The position numbers and the translations under genes were made by a program. Under the pieces are notes generated by a model. That model made no database searches and was not told the DNA's origin. It was given only the letters and a program-made list of their open reading frames with translations. 64,000 bases of DNA from Cephalopachus bancanus (Eukaryota; Chordata; Mammalia; Primates; Tarsiidae): NCBI GenBank assembly GCA_027257055.1, contig JAPVLO010000623.1, forward strand, positions 124,001-188,000, read 5' to 3'. This document shows positions 12,265 through 24,326 of this stretch, in pieces (the stretch's first letter is position 1; each line of letters opens with the position of its first letter).

Positions 12265-12470
12265 CTGGCCAGGGTGACAAAGAGACAGAAAACCTGATTT
12301 CAAGTCCTGGTTCCATTATTAAGTTTATGTATCTGAGCCTTCCAAATTTTCCTTAAATATAATGCAGAGATATATACTTCTTCTGCCTACCTCACTAAGT
12401 TGTCTTAAGAATCAGTGAGATCATGGATAAGAAAGTATTTTGAAAACTGAAGAGCAGAACACATACATGT
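12265..12470 (+). mobile_element. MIR SINE, degraded
   Basis: Reads 'gatttcaagtcctggttcca' then 'tctgagccttccaaattttc' and 'tacctcactaagttgtctt', the MIR core in order. Confidence 0.6.
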
Positions 12471-12789
12471 AAACTTGTGGCTCACATCCCACACAGTGCA
12501 TCAGAATGACCTGTAGGTCTTTTTCGAAAGTATATGATAAGGTATTGAGAGTAATATGCAGAAGAAGCATTTAGTCAGACATTATTGTTTTGTTCCTGTG
12601 CAGTTATTTGTGTAATAAAATGTATAAATTCCTCATTGGACAGAATAGTCTATGATCATAGACATATGATGACTTTTGAATGATCAAAAAGCCTTCCAGG
12701 TATGTCAAATCTATGTTCAGCATTGTATGAGGCCATGTGAGAAACGCCAGAGAAGTCTAAGGCATGGCTCGTGGCATTAATATTGTATT

Positions 12790-12972
12790 CTTGAAAAATA
12801 CTAAGAAAGTAGATATTAAGTGTTCTTACTACAAAATGATAACTGTATGAGGCAATGCATATGTTAATTTGTTAAACTTAGCCATTCCACAATGCATATA
12901 CACTTTAAAACATCATGTTGCATACAACTAATATATACAATTTTATCTGTCAATTAAAACATAAGATTTGGG
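12790..12972 (+). mobile_element. L1 3' end (L1M type)
   Basis: It ends 'catcatgttgcatacaacta', 'tatatacaattttatctgtc' and 'aattaaaaca', the typical 3' end of older mammalian L1s. Confidence 0.65.
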
Positions 12973-13795
12973 GCAAGAGGAATAACAAAACAAAAAATCC
13001 ATTGAAGCAAAATCTGTAATTCAGGCAGAATGAGGACCCTGGCAAATCTTATTCCTCAAAAATAGTAATAAAATGGTAAAATTATTAAAACAACCATTTG
13101 GGAGCTCTGATTATTAACTGGAGGCACACAACAAAGTGACAAACATATATACAAGAAAAATTACTGAACCTTGGTAAGAGCAGTGGGATCTTTTAACTTG
13201 GGCCTGCTCCCATCTCTCCTCCTGCCCACCTGCCTAACTTTGTGATGCAGTACCACTGAAAACTATTCCCCTGGATTCTGGCTGGAGGTGGCTGACCTGA
13301 TTTAGACCCCTGTTGAAGTCCAAATGCCCAGGGTTATTGTTGAAAACAATAATTAACAGTGTCTAAAATCTAAGTCCAATATCATAGCTGCTGAAGACTA
13401 TGATATTGGTTGAACAAGCTAGAGATCAAAAATTTTAAATGGAGATCTGCATAATGAGATAACTTTAGAAGGTTTTGAAAAAGCTATCATAGTCTTAGGG
13501 GTCTGCAAATCTGTGTGCATGTGCAGGGCTAAGAACATACTAAGGAAAGACCAGAGAGTTCCCCAGTTATCTACTCACTCCCAACTGATAGTGATGTTCT
13601 GCATCAGCATCAAGTGAAAGTCAAGGCAGATAAATTAACTGTTTGAACTTTGAATGAATGCCCCAATCACAAAATCATTTCCGTAAAAGGTGGAAGCTTT
13701 ATTGACTCAAGGTCTTAAAGTACAATTTGTTTAACATTGACTAAATATTGGCTTGGCACCAGGCAATGCCAACTCAGGGATGACTCTTAGAAGCT
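12973..13795. other. Intergenic, nothing recognised
   Basis: No gene or named repeat recognised; AT-rich. Confidence 0.4.
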
Positions 13796-14522
13796 GTTTT
13801 AGTCTGTTTGGATTGCTGAAATGGAAATTCCATAGACTGGATAATTTATAAACAATAATTTATAATTTATAAACAATAAACAAATTTATAAGTGTATTAC
13901 GGTGGCTGGGAAGTCCAAGATCAAGGCACCAGCAGATTTGGAGTCTGGCAAGTGTTTACTTTCAGCTTCAGAGCTGGCACCTTCTCACTGTGTTCTCACA
14001 TGGCAGAGGGGCAAAAGGGAACCATCAAGTCTGTATTATAAGGGCACTAATCTACTCATGAGGTGGAGCCCTGATGACCTAATCACGTTTCAAAAACCTC
14101 ATTTCTTCTTTTTTTTTTGAATCTAGATGATTTATGTTCCTCAGGAAAGCACATGCTAGAACTTGAGAAAGAGGAGGTGCAGTGCATTGGATTAAAACGC
14201 AGAGACTCAGAAACTGGGGTTAGAGGCACAATTAAGTTGAAATGTTCTTTTGGAGGCTGGAGCTAAAAGATTGGAGGCCACTGGACAAGAGAAGTTTCAG
14301 GCATACTTGCTCCAAGAGACTTGTGATGCTTGTGATCAGTTCAGGAGCCCTGTGAAGAAGGAGAAGGAGGAAAGGAGGCAAAAACAAAGAGAAAAACCAA
14401 CCGAAGTTCAGCACACTCCCAGCCACTGCAGCCTCATAAACCTCACTTCTTAATGTCATCACATTGGGAGTTAGGTTCCAACACATAAATTTGAGGGGTA
14501 CACAAACATTTAGATCATATCA
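13796..14522 (-). mobile_element. MaLR LTR (MLT1-like), antisense, split by a retrocopy
   Basis: Left part 'ttttagtctgtttggattgc' through 'ctgatgacctaatcacgttt'; right part 'cttaatgtcatcacattggg' to 'acaaacatttagatcatatc'. On the minus strand it starts TGATATG. A 330-bp insert separates the parts at 14108-14437. Confidence 0.8.
14108..14437 (-). pseudogene. Retrocopy of an unidentified transcript
   Basis: The insert has an oligo(A) end (T run at 14109-14118 on the plus strand) and a 14-bp TSD, aaacctcatttctt (14094-14107) and aaacctcacttctt (14438-14451), so it was made by L1-type retroposition. The sequence is not Alu, L1, B1 or tRNA-like. ACATAAA lies about 15 nt before the A run and may be the source poly(A) signal. 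An 84-codon frame covers part of it; I recognise no product. Confidence 0.7.
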
Positions 14523-14524
14523 GA

Positions 14525-16795
14525 ATCTAAGTTTAAAAATAAAGACAAGAATTAAGGAAACAACTGATCAGACACTTCAGCAGTTGCACACTGAAAGGAC
14601 AACAGACACTATAGAATTAGTCCAGTCAAATCATTAAACATTCAAGCAAAAAATGACAACAACATTAATAATAACCAAAAAAAAAAAAAAAAAAGCAACA
14701 GCAACAACCCCTGGGGGAAGGGGAAGGACAAGAGCATAATTGATAGTTGCTACAATACTTTATCTAAAATATATTCAATTTTCAGTAAAAATTTACAACA
14801 CATGCGAAAAAACAAAAAAGTGTGCCCATACATAGAAATACAAATCTATGAATAGAAATTGTCGCTAAAGGGGACCATATGTCAAATTTAGTTAAAAAAA
14901 TTCAAAATAGTTCTTAAAACACGTTCAAAGAAGTAAAAGAAGCCATGTTTTAAAAATCAAAGGAAAGTATGAAAACAATGACTCATCAAATAAAGAATAT
15001 CAATAAAGAAGTGAAAATTATATATGAAAAAGAACCAAATAGATATTCTGGTGTTGAAAAGTACAATAACTGAATAAAGAAATTAACTACAGTGGCACAG
15101 TAGTAGATTCAAGCTGAAATAAGAAATAATCAGTGAACTTGAAGACAGGTCAATGGAGTCATGCAATCTGAAAAATAAAGAGAAAAAAGGATAAATAAAA
15201 ATAAACAGAGCCTCTGAGAAATGTAGGACACTGTTAAGCACACTAATATATGCACAATGAAAGTTACAAAAAGAGAAGAGAGAAAAAGCAACAAAAAAAT
15301 TAAATAATTGCCCAAAACTCCCCAAAATATGGCAAAAACATTAATTTACACTTCCAGGATGCCCAACAAACTCCAATAGGAAAAACTTTAAAAGACCCTC
15401 ACTTAGACACTTCATAAACTGTTGAAAGACAAAAACAAATAAAATCTTGACAACAACAAGACAAAATGACTTACAAAGGGACTTCAATAAGAATAGCAGC
15501 TGATCTCCCACCAGAAATCATGAAGGCCAGAAGGCAGTGGGATGAAGTACAAAGTGTTGAAAGGGAAAAAAAACCCCAAAACTCTGTCAATCAAGAATTC
15601 TGTCTTTCTAAAATGAAAATGAAAGTTAGGTGTGGTGGCTTATGCCTGTAATTCCAGCACTTTAGGAGGCCAAGGTGGGGAAAAAAGCCCAGGAGGTTGA
15701 GACTGTGGTGAGCCACAATTGTGCCACTGCACTCCCATCTGAGTGACAGAGTGAGACTCTGATTAAAAAAAAAGAAAGAAAGAAAAGAAAATGAAATAAA
15801 GATATTTTTAGTTAAACAAAGACTGAGACTGTTGCTAGCAGACTTGTCTCACAATAAATTCTAAAGAAATTCCTCAGGCTGAAAAGACAGCAGATGGTAA
15901 CTTGAATCTATATGAAAAAATAAAAAACACAGGTAAGGTAATTACATGGGAAATACATCTATTTACAGAATAAATGTATATTTTAATCTTCTCTTAACTG
16001 ATTTTAAAACACTGCATAAAACAATTTAAAAATTGTACTGTTGGGCATATAACATATAAAGAGGTAATTCATATGAAAACAGAAGGGGAGATGAAAGGGA
16101 ACTGTTGTGGAGCAAAGTTTCTATGTTCCCCTGGGGTAAAATTAGTATTTTAACTTAAGATGCAGATTGTAATCCCAAGAACAACACTAAGAAAACAATT
16201 TGAAAGTATACTTAAAAAAAGAAACTACAAAGGAGTTAAAATGGTACATTAGAAAATATTTATTCAATAAAAAAGTAGGCAGTTGAAGGAGAAGGGAAAG
16301 TGAACAAAGACATGTATTTATAAGATATCAAGATAGCAGACATATATACAACTACAAAAAACTATACTAATGAATGAATTAAACAATACAATCAAAACAG
16401 ATTGTCAGACTGGATAAATGGAACACAAAATCCAACTATATCTTGTCTCAAAGAGACACACTTTAGATTCAAAGCCACAAACAGGTTGAAAGTAAGTGAA
16501 TGGGGAAAGATACACCGTGCAAACAGTAACTATAAAATAGTAAAAATTGCTATGTTAATATTGCACAAAATAGGTTTTAAGACAAAAGTTGATATGAGTC
16601 AAAGAAAAATATTTTATAATGCTGAAAGTCAATTTCTCAGAAAGTAATAATTATTATAAACATATTTGTGCCTAACAACAAAGCCCTAAAATACATAAAA
16701 CCAAACTGATATAATTGGGTGAAATAGACAATTTGACAATAGTAGTTAGAGACTACAATTCCTCACTCTAAAAATTGATAGAACTTGTTAGGGTA
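14525..16795 (+). mobile_element. Old L1 (L1M-like), 5' part: ORF1 and start of ORF2
   Basis: Degraded ORF1 runs from about 14900 to 15620 ('ggtcaatggagtcatgcaat', then 'agcagctgatctcccaccag'); the ORF2 endonuclease start is near 16380-16790 ('gactggataaatggaacaca'). An Alu monomer interrupts it at 15625-15785 and an LTR complex starts at 16796. Pieces downstream at 17885-18076, 18567-20243 and 22079-23015 complete the same L1. Confidence 0.75.
15625..15785 (+). mobile_element. Alu monomer / internally deleted Alu
   Basis: Only about 160 bp: an Alu left start joined to a right-arm end (tgtgccactgcactcc), then an A-rich tail. Flanked by similar aaaatgaaa motifs, a probable short TSD. Confidence 0.8.
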
Positions 16796-17357
16796 CAGAC
16801 GGACTGGGTGAGGTTGGAGAGACGCAGGGAGGCAAGAGGTGCACAGCACTGCTGAGGTTGGCAAGCCGGAAGTGCACGCGAGCAACCCAGAGATCCGAGT
16901 AAATTGCAGAGAATTTCAACACACAGAAGTGAGAGAAGAAAAGATTTATTTAAGAAAAGTTCACTCCCCACAGACAGGGAGTGGACCTACCCTTTAGGTG
17001 AGTGTGGCCTCGTAGCTCCCCAGAGTCCTGGCTTAAATACTTCTCTTGGAGATGTTGCATGTGACTGCCATGACTGCTGTGACTTCCTTATAGACCACCT
17101 GTGGATATCTTGGAGAACCTGTGACACAGAGACCCATTAATGTCTGTCCACATTATCACAGTCCCTAGAGAAGGGCGTGACAAGGATTCTAATTCTTCTG
17201 CACATTCCCAAATGACATTCCTTAGACCTAATGGAGGGTGTACCTCCCCTTATCTCCTAGGCATTCCCAGTAGGTAGCTTTGGGGGATCTTTGGCTTCCC
17301 TGTAGATAGTGCCCAATTTACTGGAAGATCGAATCCCCACCTGCTCCCCCTCTGACA
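16796..17357 (-). mobile_element. Solo LTR of a class I-type endogenous retrovirus
   Basis: On the minus strand it starts TGTCAGAGG at 17357 and ends CCCTAACA at 16796 (562 bp). It has a TATA-like TATTTAAG near 17040-17033 and AATAAA near 16950, about 80 nt apart, the usual U3-R-U5 order. It lies inside the old L1. No internal viral genes adjoin it, and the expected short TSD is missing because the right flank is rearranged. Confidence 0.65.
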
Positions 17358-17368
17358 CTGTAATCCCA

Positions 17369-17553
17369 AGATTGTAATCCCAAGAACAACACTAAGAAAA
17401 CAATTTGAAAGTATACTTAAAAAAAGAAACTACAAAGGAGTTAAAATGGTACATTAGAAAATATTTATTCAATAAAAAAGTAGGCAGTTGAAGGAGAAGG
17501 GAAAGTGAACAAAGACATGTATTTATAAGATATCAAGATAGCAGACATATATA
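17369..17553 (+). repeat. Exact 185-bp duplicate of 16164-16348
   Basis: Every base from 17369 to 17553 matches 16164-16348 at a constant offset of 1205. A further 22-bp match joins 17569-17590 to 16486-16507. Both copies are in the same orientation and derive from the old L1. Confidence 0.95.
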
Positions 17554-17590
17554 ACTTTCCAAATGCACTTGAAAGTAAGTGAATGGGGAA

Positions 17591-17884
17591 CTTTTGTAAT
17601 TACAAGTTTCATGACTTTTACAGTCCTCGCCCAATGCATGATGTCTTAGGCCTTGTAAATTCCCTATACTCTAGGCGAGCTTGATGGCCACTATGAGATA
17701 CCTCAGATACCTGGAAGTCTGTTTCTGAAAAGACAAAGTCGGTAAAGTTAATTATACCTAAAGTGTGCATTTCTCCAAAAGCACAGCTTCTATTTTCTCA
17801 TCATTGTGTCAGGGTTTAAGAACAAGATGAAAAATGGCTTCCCACTCTCGGTCTGTCCTTTCAGAACTGTTATAGGTTAATCTG
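17591..17884. other. Unassigned sequence between templated insertion and resumed L1
   Basis: Not L1. It may be more of the retroviral insertion, but no LTR ends were found. Confidence 0.35.
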
Positions 17885-18076
17885 CAAATATAAAAAAAAA
17901 AACTTGAAGAATACTATCAACCAACTTGACTAACTTATAGCTGTAGAATACTGTACCCAATAACAGTACAATTCACATTTTTTCCAAGTGCATATGAACT
18001 GTTCCCCAGAGTAGACCATAATTTGTGCCATAAAACAAGTCTTGACAATTTAAAAGGATTAAAATCATGCAAAGCA
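17885..18076 (+). mobile_element. Old L1 continued (ORF2)
   Basis: 'cttgaagaatactatcaacc' and 'ccataatttgtgccataaaa' are ORF2 sequence just downstream of the part interrupted at 16795. Confidence 0.7.
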
Positions 18077-18566
18077 TGAGGGTAATCCCCCAAAATGGAA
18101 TTTATTTATTAAAAATTGTGTATTTATTCTTACATGGTTAAACTTTAGTCACCTTCAAAGTACTCTCTATTTGATGCAATACACCTATCCAGGCATTTTT
18201 TTCCATTGCTCAAAACAGTTTTTGAACTCAGCAATTTTAATGCCTTCTGGTGTTGTTTTTTGTTTCACCTCTTCTACATGGACAAAACGTTTCTATTTGA
18301 GGACTTCTTTCATCCGGGAAACAAACAAACAAAAAATCACGTGAGGTCAGATTGGTTGAATGGGGAGTGTGGGGCATGGGGATCATGTTGTTTTTGGTCA
18401 AAAACTGCTGAACACTCAGCATGGTGTGGTAGGTGCTTTTATAAATCATCCACCATGAAATAGGCTAACATATTGAAAGAATCTCCAAAAAATTAACTGA
18501 AGCTGAACGCAGACTCAGGGACCCGCCCTCCAGAAGATAATTCCAGGTTTTCTGGGTCCTCCCTGT
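18077..18566 (-). mobile_element. Internally deleted mariner element, copy 1
   Basis: The minus-strand start, acagggaggacccagaaa (18567-18550), aligns with the first terminal inverted repeat of copy 2. The far end carries 'aattgtgtatttattcttac', shared with copy 2's 3' end. The remaining transposase piece includes the last catalytic Asp region (SRDFLF) and ends FEGD. TA flanks the right side and a mutated TA (ca) the left. About 490 bp against about 1.3 kb for a full mariner; inactive. Confidence 0.75.
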
Positions 18567-20243
18567 TATGTTCTATAACCACAAGGAAATTAAATTAGAA
18601 ACCAACAGAAGGACATTTGGAAAATCCACAAACACCTGGAAATTAAGTAATATGTATCCAAATAATCCATGGATGAAAGAAGAAATCACAAGGAGATTAG
18701 AGTATTTTGAACTGAATGTAAATGAACATATCAAATTTTATGGGAAGTAGTTAACATAGTGCTTACAGTAAAATATATAGCTCTAAAGATTACATTACAA
18801 AACAAGTTCTCAAATTAGTAATCTAAAATCTCACCCTCAGATTCTAGCAAAAGAAAAACAAAATAAACCCAAGGCAAAGATAAGGAAGGAAATAATACAG
18901 ACTAGAGCATACATAAACAAGATGCAAAACATAAAAGCAATTGAGAAAATCAAAGAAACCAAAAGTTTGTTCTTTGAAATGATAAGCAAAACTGAGAAAT
19001 CTTTAGCTAGACTGACCAAGACAAAGAGAGAAGACATACATCACCAAAATCAGAAATGAAAGAAAGGAAATCACCACTGAACATATAGAAATTAAGAGCA
19101 TTATAAAGGAATATTATAAACAAATTATTGCAACAATGTGGAAAATTTAGATGAAATAGACAAATTCCCAGAAAGGTATAAATTACCAACAAGGATTAAA
19201 AGAAGAGATTGAAAAAAAGAAATTGAATATGCAACATAAAATTTCTCATAAAGAAACCCCAGATGCAAGTAGCATCCCTGGTAAATTCAATGAAACATTT
19301 AAAGAAGAAATAATACTATTATTCCACAAACTCTTCAAAAAAAAAACAACAAAAGGGGAAGGAACACTGTGCATCTTATTCTATGAGGGCTGTATTACCT
19401 TGATACTAAAGCTTGAGAAAGATCTTAACAGGAAAAAAAAACTACGGACCAACATCCTTCATGAATATAAGTACAGAAATCCTTAAAAAATTAGCAAATC
19501 TAGTGCAGTAACATATATAAATAATTATACGACAAAAATAGGTAGGATTTGTTCCAAGTTGATTTAATATTAGAAAATCAATTAAGGTAATGTATTATAT
19601 TAATAGAATAAAGAGGAAAACACCATGTGATCATCTGAACAGATGTAGAAAATGCATTTGAAAAATATTTAATATTAATTTATGATGAAAATATTAAATA
19701 AACTTGGAATAGAAGTATACTTTCAATAGTCAGAAGGCAATTCATTTCAATAGTCAGAAGGCAACTCCATTTCTTGATTTTGAGACTTCACACAAAAGTA
19801 CAGTTATTAAGAGTGTGGTGTTGGCATAAAGATAGACATATAGATCAATGGAACAAAATAGGGTATCCAGAAATCAACCCTTATATTTATGGTCAATTGA
19901 TTTTTGACAAGAATGCCAAGACAATGTAATAAAAAAGGATAGTCTTTTCAATATATGGTGCTGAGATTGAATAACCATATGCAAAAAGGAGAACTTAGAC
20001 TCTTACTTCACACCATTCACAAAAAATAATTTCTAATGGATCAGAGACCTAAATATAAGATTTATAACAATAAGATATTTAGATAAAAACCATAGGATAA
20101 ACTCCTTGAGAGCTTGGGTCAGGCAAATAGTTCTTAAGCACAACACTAAAATCATTATCTTTAAAACAAAAAATTAATAATTTGGACTTCATTAAAATTC
20201 AAAATTTTTTTTTGTTTCAAGAGAAAGAATTAAGAAAATAAAA
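18567..20243 (+). mobile_element. Old L1 continued (ORF2, reverse transcriptase)
   Basis: ORF2 homology from 'ataaccacaaggaaatt' to 'aatttggacttcattaaaat', with many stops and frameshifts; no open frame over 90 codons. Confidence 0.8.
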
Positions 20244-22078
20244 AGATATCTGATATGATTTCTATTTTTTAAAATTTGGTGAGACTTGTTTTATGTCCTA
20301 CTATATGGTCTATCATGGAAAATGATCCATGTGCTGATGAGAATAATTTGTATTCTGCAGCAGTTGGATGAACTGTTTTGTAAATGTTAGGTTTATTTGG
20401 TCTAGGGTGTAGTTTAACTCCGATTTTTTGTTGTTGATTTTCTGGCTGGATGATCTGCTCATTACTAAAAGTAAGGTGTTGAAATCCCCTACTATTATTG
20501 TATTGCAGTCTATTTCTTTCTTTAGATCTATTAATGTTTGCTTTATATATTTGGGTGCTCCAGTGTTAGGTGCATATGTAATTAAAATTGTTATATCCTC
20601 TTGCTGAATTTATCATTTTATCAATATGTAGTGAACTTTTTGTCTCTTTTTACAGTCTTTGCTTTCTAGTCTATTTTATCTATTATAAATATCGCAACTC
20701 CTGCTTCTTTTGGGTTTCCATTTGCATGGAGTCTCTTTTTCCATTCCTTCACTTTCAGCCTATGTGTGCCTTCCATAGGTGAAGTGAATTTCTTGTAGGC
20801 AGTATATAGCTGGATATTATTCTGTTGCCCAAACACTTCAGAACATGGTTCTGGGCAAAGACTTTTTGGGTAAGACCTCAAAGGCACATGCAACAAATGT
20901 AAAACTAGACAAATAAGATTATATCAAGCTAAAAAGCTCCCATACAACCAAGGAAACTATCAACAAAGTGAAAAAACAACCTACAGAATGGGAGAAAATA
21001 TTTGCAAACGATTCATCCAATAAGGAATGGATGAACCAGAAGAGCCAGAATATATGAGAAACCCAAACAACTCAATCGCAAAATAACAAAATAATCCAAT
21101 TTAAAAACAGGCAAAAGATCTGAGTAGACATCAAAAGGATGACATACAAATGGCCAATGAAAATATGCTCAACATCCCTAATCATCAGGGAAAATGCAAA
21201 TCAAAACCACAATGAGACATCATCTCACTCCAGTTAAAATAGCTTTTATTAAGAAGAAAAAGAATAATGGGTGCTGACAAGGATGTGGACAAAGGGAAAC
21301 GCTTGTTTGATGGTAATGTAATGCTTGATGGTAATGCAAATCAGTATAGCCACTATGGAAAACAACAAAAAACTAACACTAAAACTACCATATGATCTAG
21401 CAATTCCACTGCTGGGTATATATCCAAAAAAAAAAAAAGAAATCATTGTATTTAAGAGATATCTGCACTCATGTTTATTGCAGCACTATTCACAATAGCT
21501 AAGATATGAAATTAACCTAAATGTCCCTCAACAGATGAATGGATAAAGATAATGTGGCATATATACACAATAGAATTGAATATTATTCAACCATAAAAAG
21601 AATGAAATCCTGTCATTTGCAGAATCATGGATGAAACTGGAGGTCATAATGTTAAGTGAAATAAGTCAGGCACAGAAAGATGAATATCACATGTTCTAAC
21701 TAATATGTGAGAGCTAAAAAAATGGACCTTGTGGAGGTAGAGAGTTGATTGGTGGTTACCAGAGGCTGGGAAGGGTATAGGGAAGAAGGAATGAAGAGAA
21801 GTTCGTTAATGGGTACAAAAGCATGGTTAGATAGAATGAGTAAAATCTAGAGTTCGATGGTAAAATAGGGATACTATAGTTAACAATAATGAATTGTATA
21901 GCTCAAAATGGCTAGGAGAGGACAACTGGAATATTCTTAACATAAAAAGATAAATGTTTGAGGTGATAGATATCCCAATTACCCTGATTTGATAATCACA
22001 AAGTGTATGCATGTATTAAAATCTCACACACACCCTCAAAATATGTACAACTATTATGCATAATCAACCAAATAAAAA
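20244..22078 (+). mobile_element. Twin-primed L1 (5' inversion) inserted in the old L1
   Basis: 20244 to about 20835 reads as ORF2 on the minus strand; from about 20836 ('ctgggcaaagactttttggg') to 22078 it reads as ORF2 3' end and 3' UTR on the plus strand. The host L1 resumes at 22079 with 'gggataaaatatttgcatac', the sequence expected after 20243. An inverted 5' segment joined to a sense 3' segment is the known twin-priming product. Confidence 0.75.
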
Positions 22079-23015
22079 CACAGTCACTATGCTGGGATAA
22101 AATATTTGCATACCATGTATCTGATAAAAAAGTTACATCTAGAATATAAACAATTCTTACATTTCAATAGCCAGAAGACAATAACCCAATTAGAAATGGA
22201 CAAAAATTGGAACAGACATTTCTCCAAAGAAGATAAAGGAATGGCCAACAAACAAATGTAAAGAGGCACAATGCCAGTATGAGATACCACTTCACAATTA
22301 CTGGAATGACTATAATCAATAAAACAGACAATAACAAATGTTGATTATAATGTAGAGAGACTGGAACCCTCAGTCATTCCTTGTAAGAATGTAAAATGTC
22401 ACAACTTGGAAAACAATTTAGCAGTTTCTCAAAATATTAAACATTGTTGTCCCTATGACCTAGCAATTCCACTTCTAGGTATCTACCCAAGAGATTGTAT
22501 CTACCCAAAATGCATGTCTACACAAAAGCTTGTACATGAATGTTCATAACAGCACTATTTACAATAGTCAAAAAGTCGAAACAACCTAACTGTTCAAATT
22601 GATGAGTAGATAAACAAAATGTGCTATAGCCTTACAATCGAATATCATTCAGTCATAAAAAGGAATGAAATACTGACACATGCTATACTATGGATGAACC
22701 TCAAAAACATTATGCTAATTGAAAGAAGCCAGACGCAAAAGACCAGATATTTTATTATTCTGTTTAAATGAAGTGTCCCTCAGAAGCCATTTTATAGAGA
22801 CAGAAAGTAGATTAGTGGTTGTCTTTATATAGAGCTGAGAGCAGGAATCCAATGTAAATAGAAATAAGATATCTTATTAGGATGATGAAAGTGCTCTAAA
22901 ACTGGATTATGGTGATAGTTGAATAATTTGGTAAATCTATTAAAATTGTTGAATTTTACACTTAAATGGGTGAATTTTGTGGTATGTAAATTATATCTCA
23001 ATACAGTTTTTAAGA
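22079..23015 (+). mobile_element. Old L1 continued (ORF2 end and 3' UTR)
   Basis: It covers the ORF2 C-terminal region ('gaaatggacaaaaattggaa') and ends 'ttatatctcaatacagtttt', a typical old L1 3' end. Confidence 0.75.
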
Positions 23016-23414
23016 ATCTATCATTTAGACCTCCATTTTAAACCACCTAGTCAACAGGAAAAGCAGAGTATGCCTTGACTATGAGGTTACAACAACTAAT
23101 TTCCAAAAGTTTTTATTTTTTTCCAAATAACTAATGGAAAATATTTTATTTTAATAAGGGAAAACGATTTGAAAATTATTTTTATTATACCATCAATAAG
23201 AAAGGTTAAAATAGTCAGATGTTCTCCTGGTCAACATGACATATCTGGGAAGAGCTGGCAAATAAATGCAAAGCTACTGATTTGCAGAAGATCAGATGCT
23301 GCCTCATGATCTAGTTGATGTATTGTAAATCTTTTTAATTTTGGTAATTTCAATACTTTAAAAATATTTTTAAGCAGTTTAAATTTATTTATTTGCTTTT
23401 TCTTTGCGTTAATG
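23016..23414. other. Intergenic, nothing recognised
   Basis: AT-rich sequence without a named repeat. Confidence 0.4.
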
Positions 23415-23622
23415 TCTTCACTCTGTAGCCCAGGCTGGAGTGTAGTGACACAATCATGGCTCACCGCAGCCTCGACCTCTTGCTAATTTTTTTTTTTTTT
23501 TGTAGAGATGAGCTCTCATTATGTTGTCCAGGCTGGTCTCAAACTTCTAGGCTCAAGCAATTTTCTCATCTCAGCCTCTCAAAGTGCTGATATTACAGAT
23601 GTGAACCACTGAGCACTGCCAA
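23415..23622 (-). mobile_element. Alu, degraded and internally deleted
   Basis: Antisense Alu: 'tgtagcccaggctggagtgt' is followed directly by the mid-element linker and 'cctctcaaagtgctgatatt'. Confidence 0.85.
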
Positions 23623-23646
23623 AGAAGATGGGCAGAGGGAGCAAGA

Positions 23647-23767
23647 GGCCAAAATCCTACAGCACTTGGTATTCCCAGGTGGTCTTTCGTCCAAGTACTA
23701 ACCAGTCCCAACCCTGGTTAGCTTTTGAGATCAGAGGAGACGAGGGATGTTCAGGGTGGTAGGACTG
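23647..23767 (-). pseudogene. 5S rRNA pseudogene
   Basis: The minus strand from 23767 reads as 5S rRNA: CCTACCACCCTGAAC, GTTAGTACTTGGA, CTGGGAATACC and GTGCTGTAGG are in the right order and spacing over about 121 bp. Several substitutions in the internal promoter region (for example the 'catccctcgtctcc' part) and lack of a tandem array mark it as a dispersed pseudogene. It lies just beside an Alu. Confidence 0.92.
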
Positions 23768-24326
23768 TTTAATTTTAAGGTTAAAACAGTAAGAAAGAAA
23801 GGTATGTTTGTTTTCTAAGAACCTGAGGTAAATTTAATTCCCAGGGCATCCAGTGACTGAGTTGCTAATTGAGTAACTCTTTTGTAAAATGCAAAGTGAT
23901 GAGTTTGTTTCCTTTCTATAACTTTCTGAGAAAATATACAGAAACAGAGACATAGTTCAAGAATTTTGAGCTTCATGATAGTTTGGTATATTAAGTTAGA
24001 CTGATGCAAGTTACTGTACATTAATGTGCATGTATGCTAGAAACAATTCCTGAGCTGAGAGGAGACTTGGAGGTCTACTATCAGAGGATGAAAATTAGAC
24101 TTATTGAAATTAACTTAAAACCAAAAAACAATGAGGTCTGTCTGCGTTTTATGTGATGAGTCTTTTCATAATTGGCTTGCATAAATCAAAGTTGATATAA
24201 TTATGACAAAAGACAGAAGATATTTCTTTTTAATGACTAAAATAATACCAAAATGTGGCAATAGCAAAATACAGCTTATTTTTCACATACTTACCCATTT
24301 TGAAATTAAATTATACTCTTTCTGAT
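23768..24326. other. Intergenic, nothing recognised
   Basis: No gene or named repeat recognised. Confidence 0.4.

Noticed and set aside
12480..12530. Possible hAT fragment ('gtgcatcagaatgacctgta')
   Set aside because: A brief resemblance to hAT-Charlie ends, without a partner repeat or TSD.
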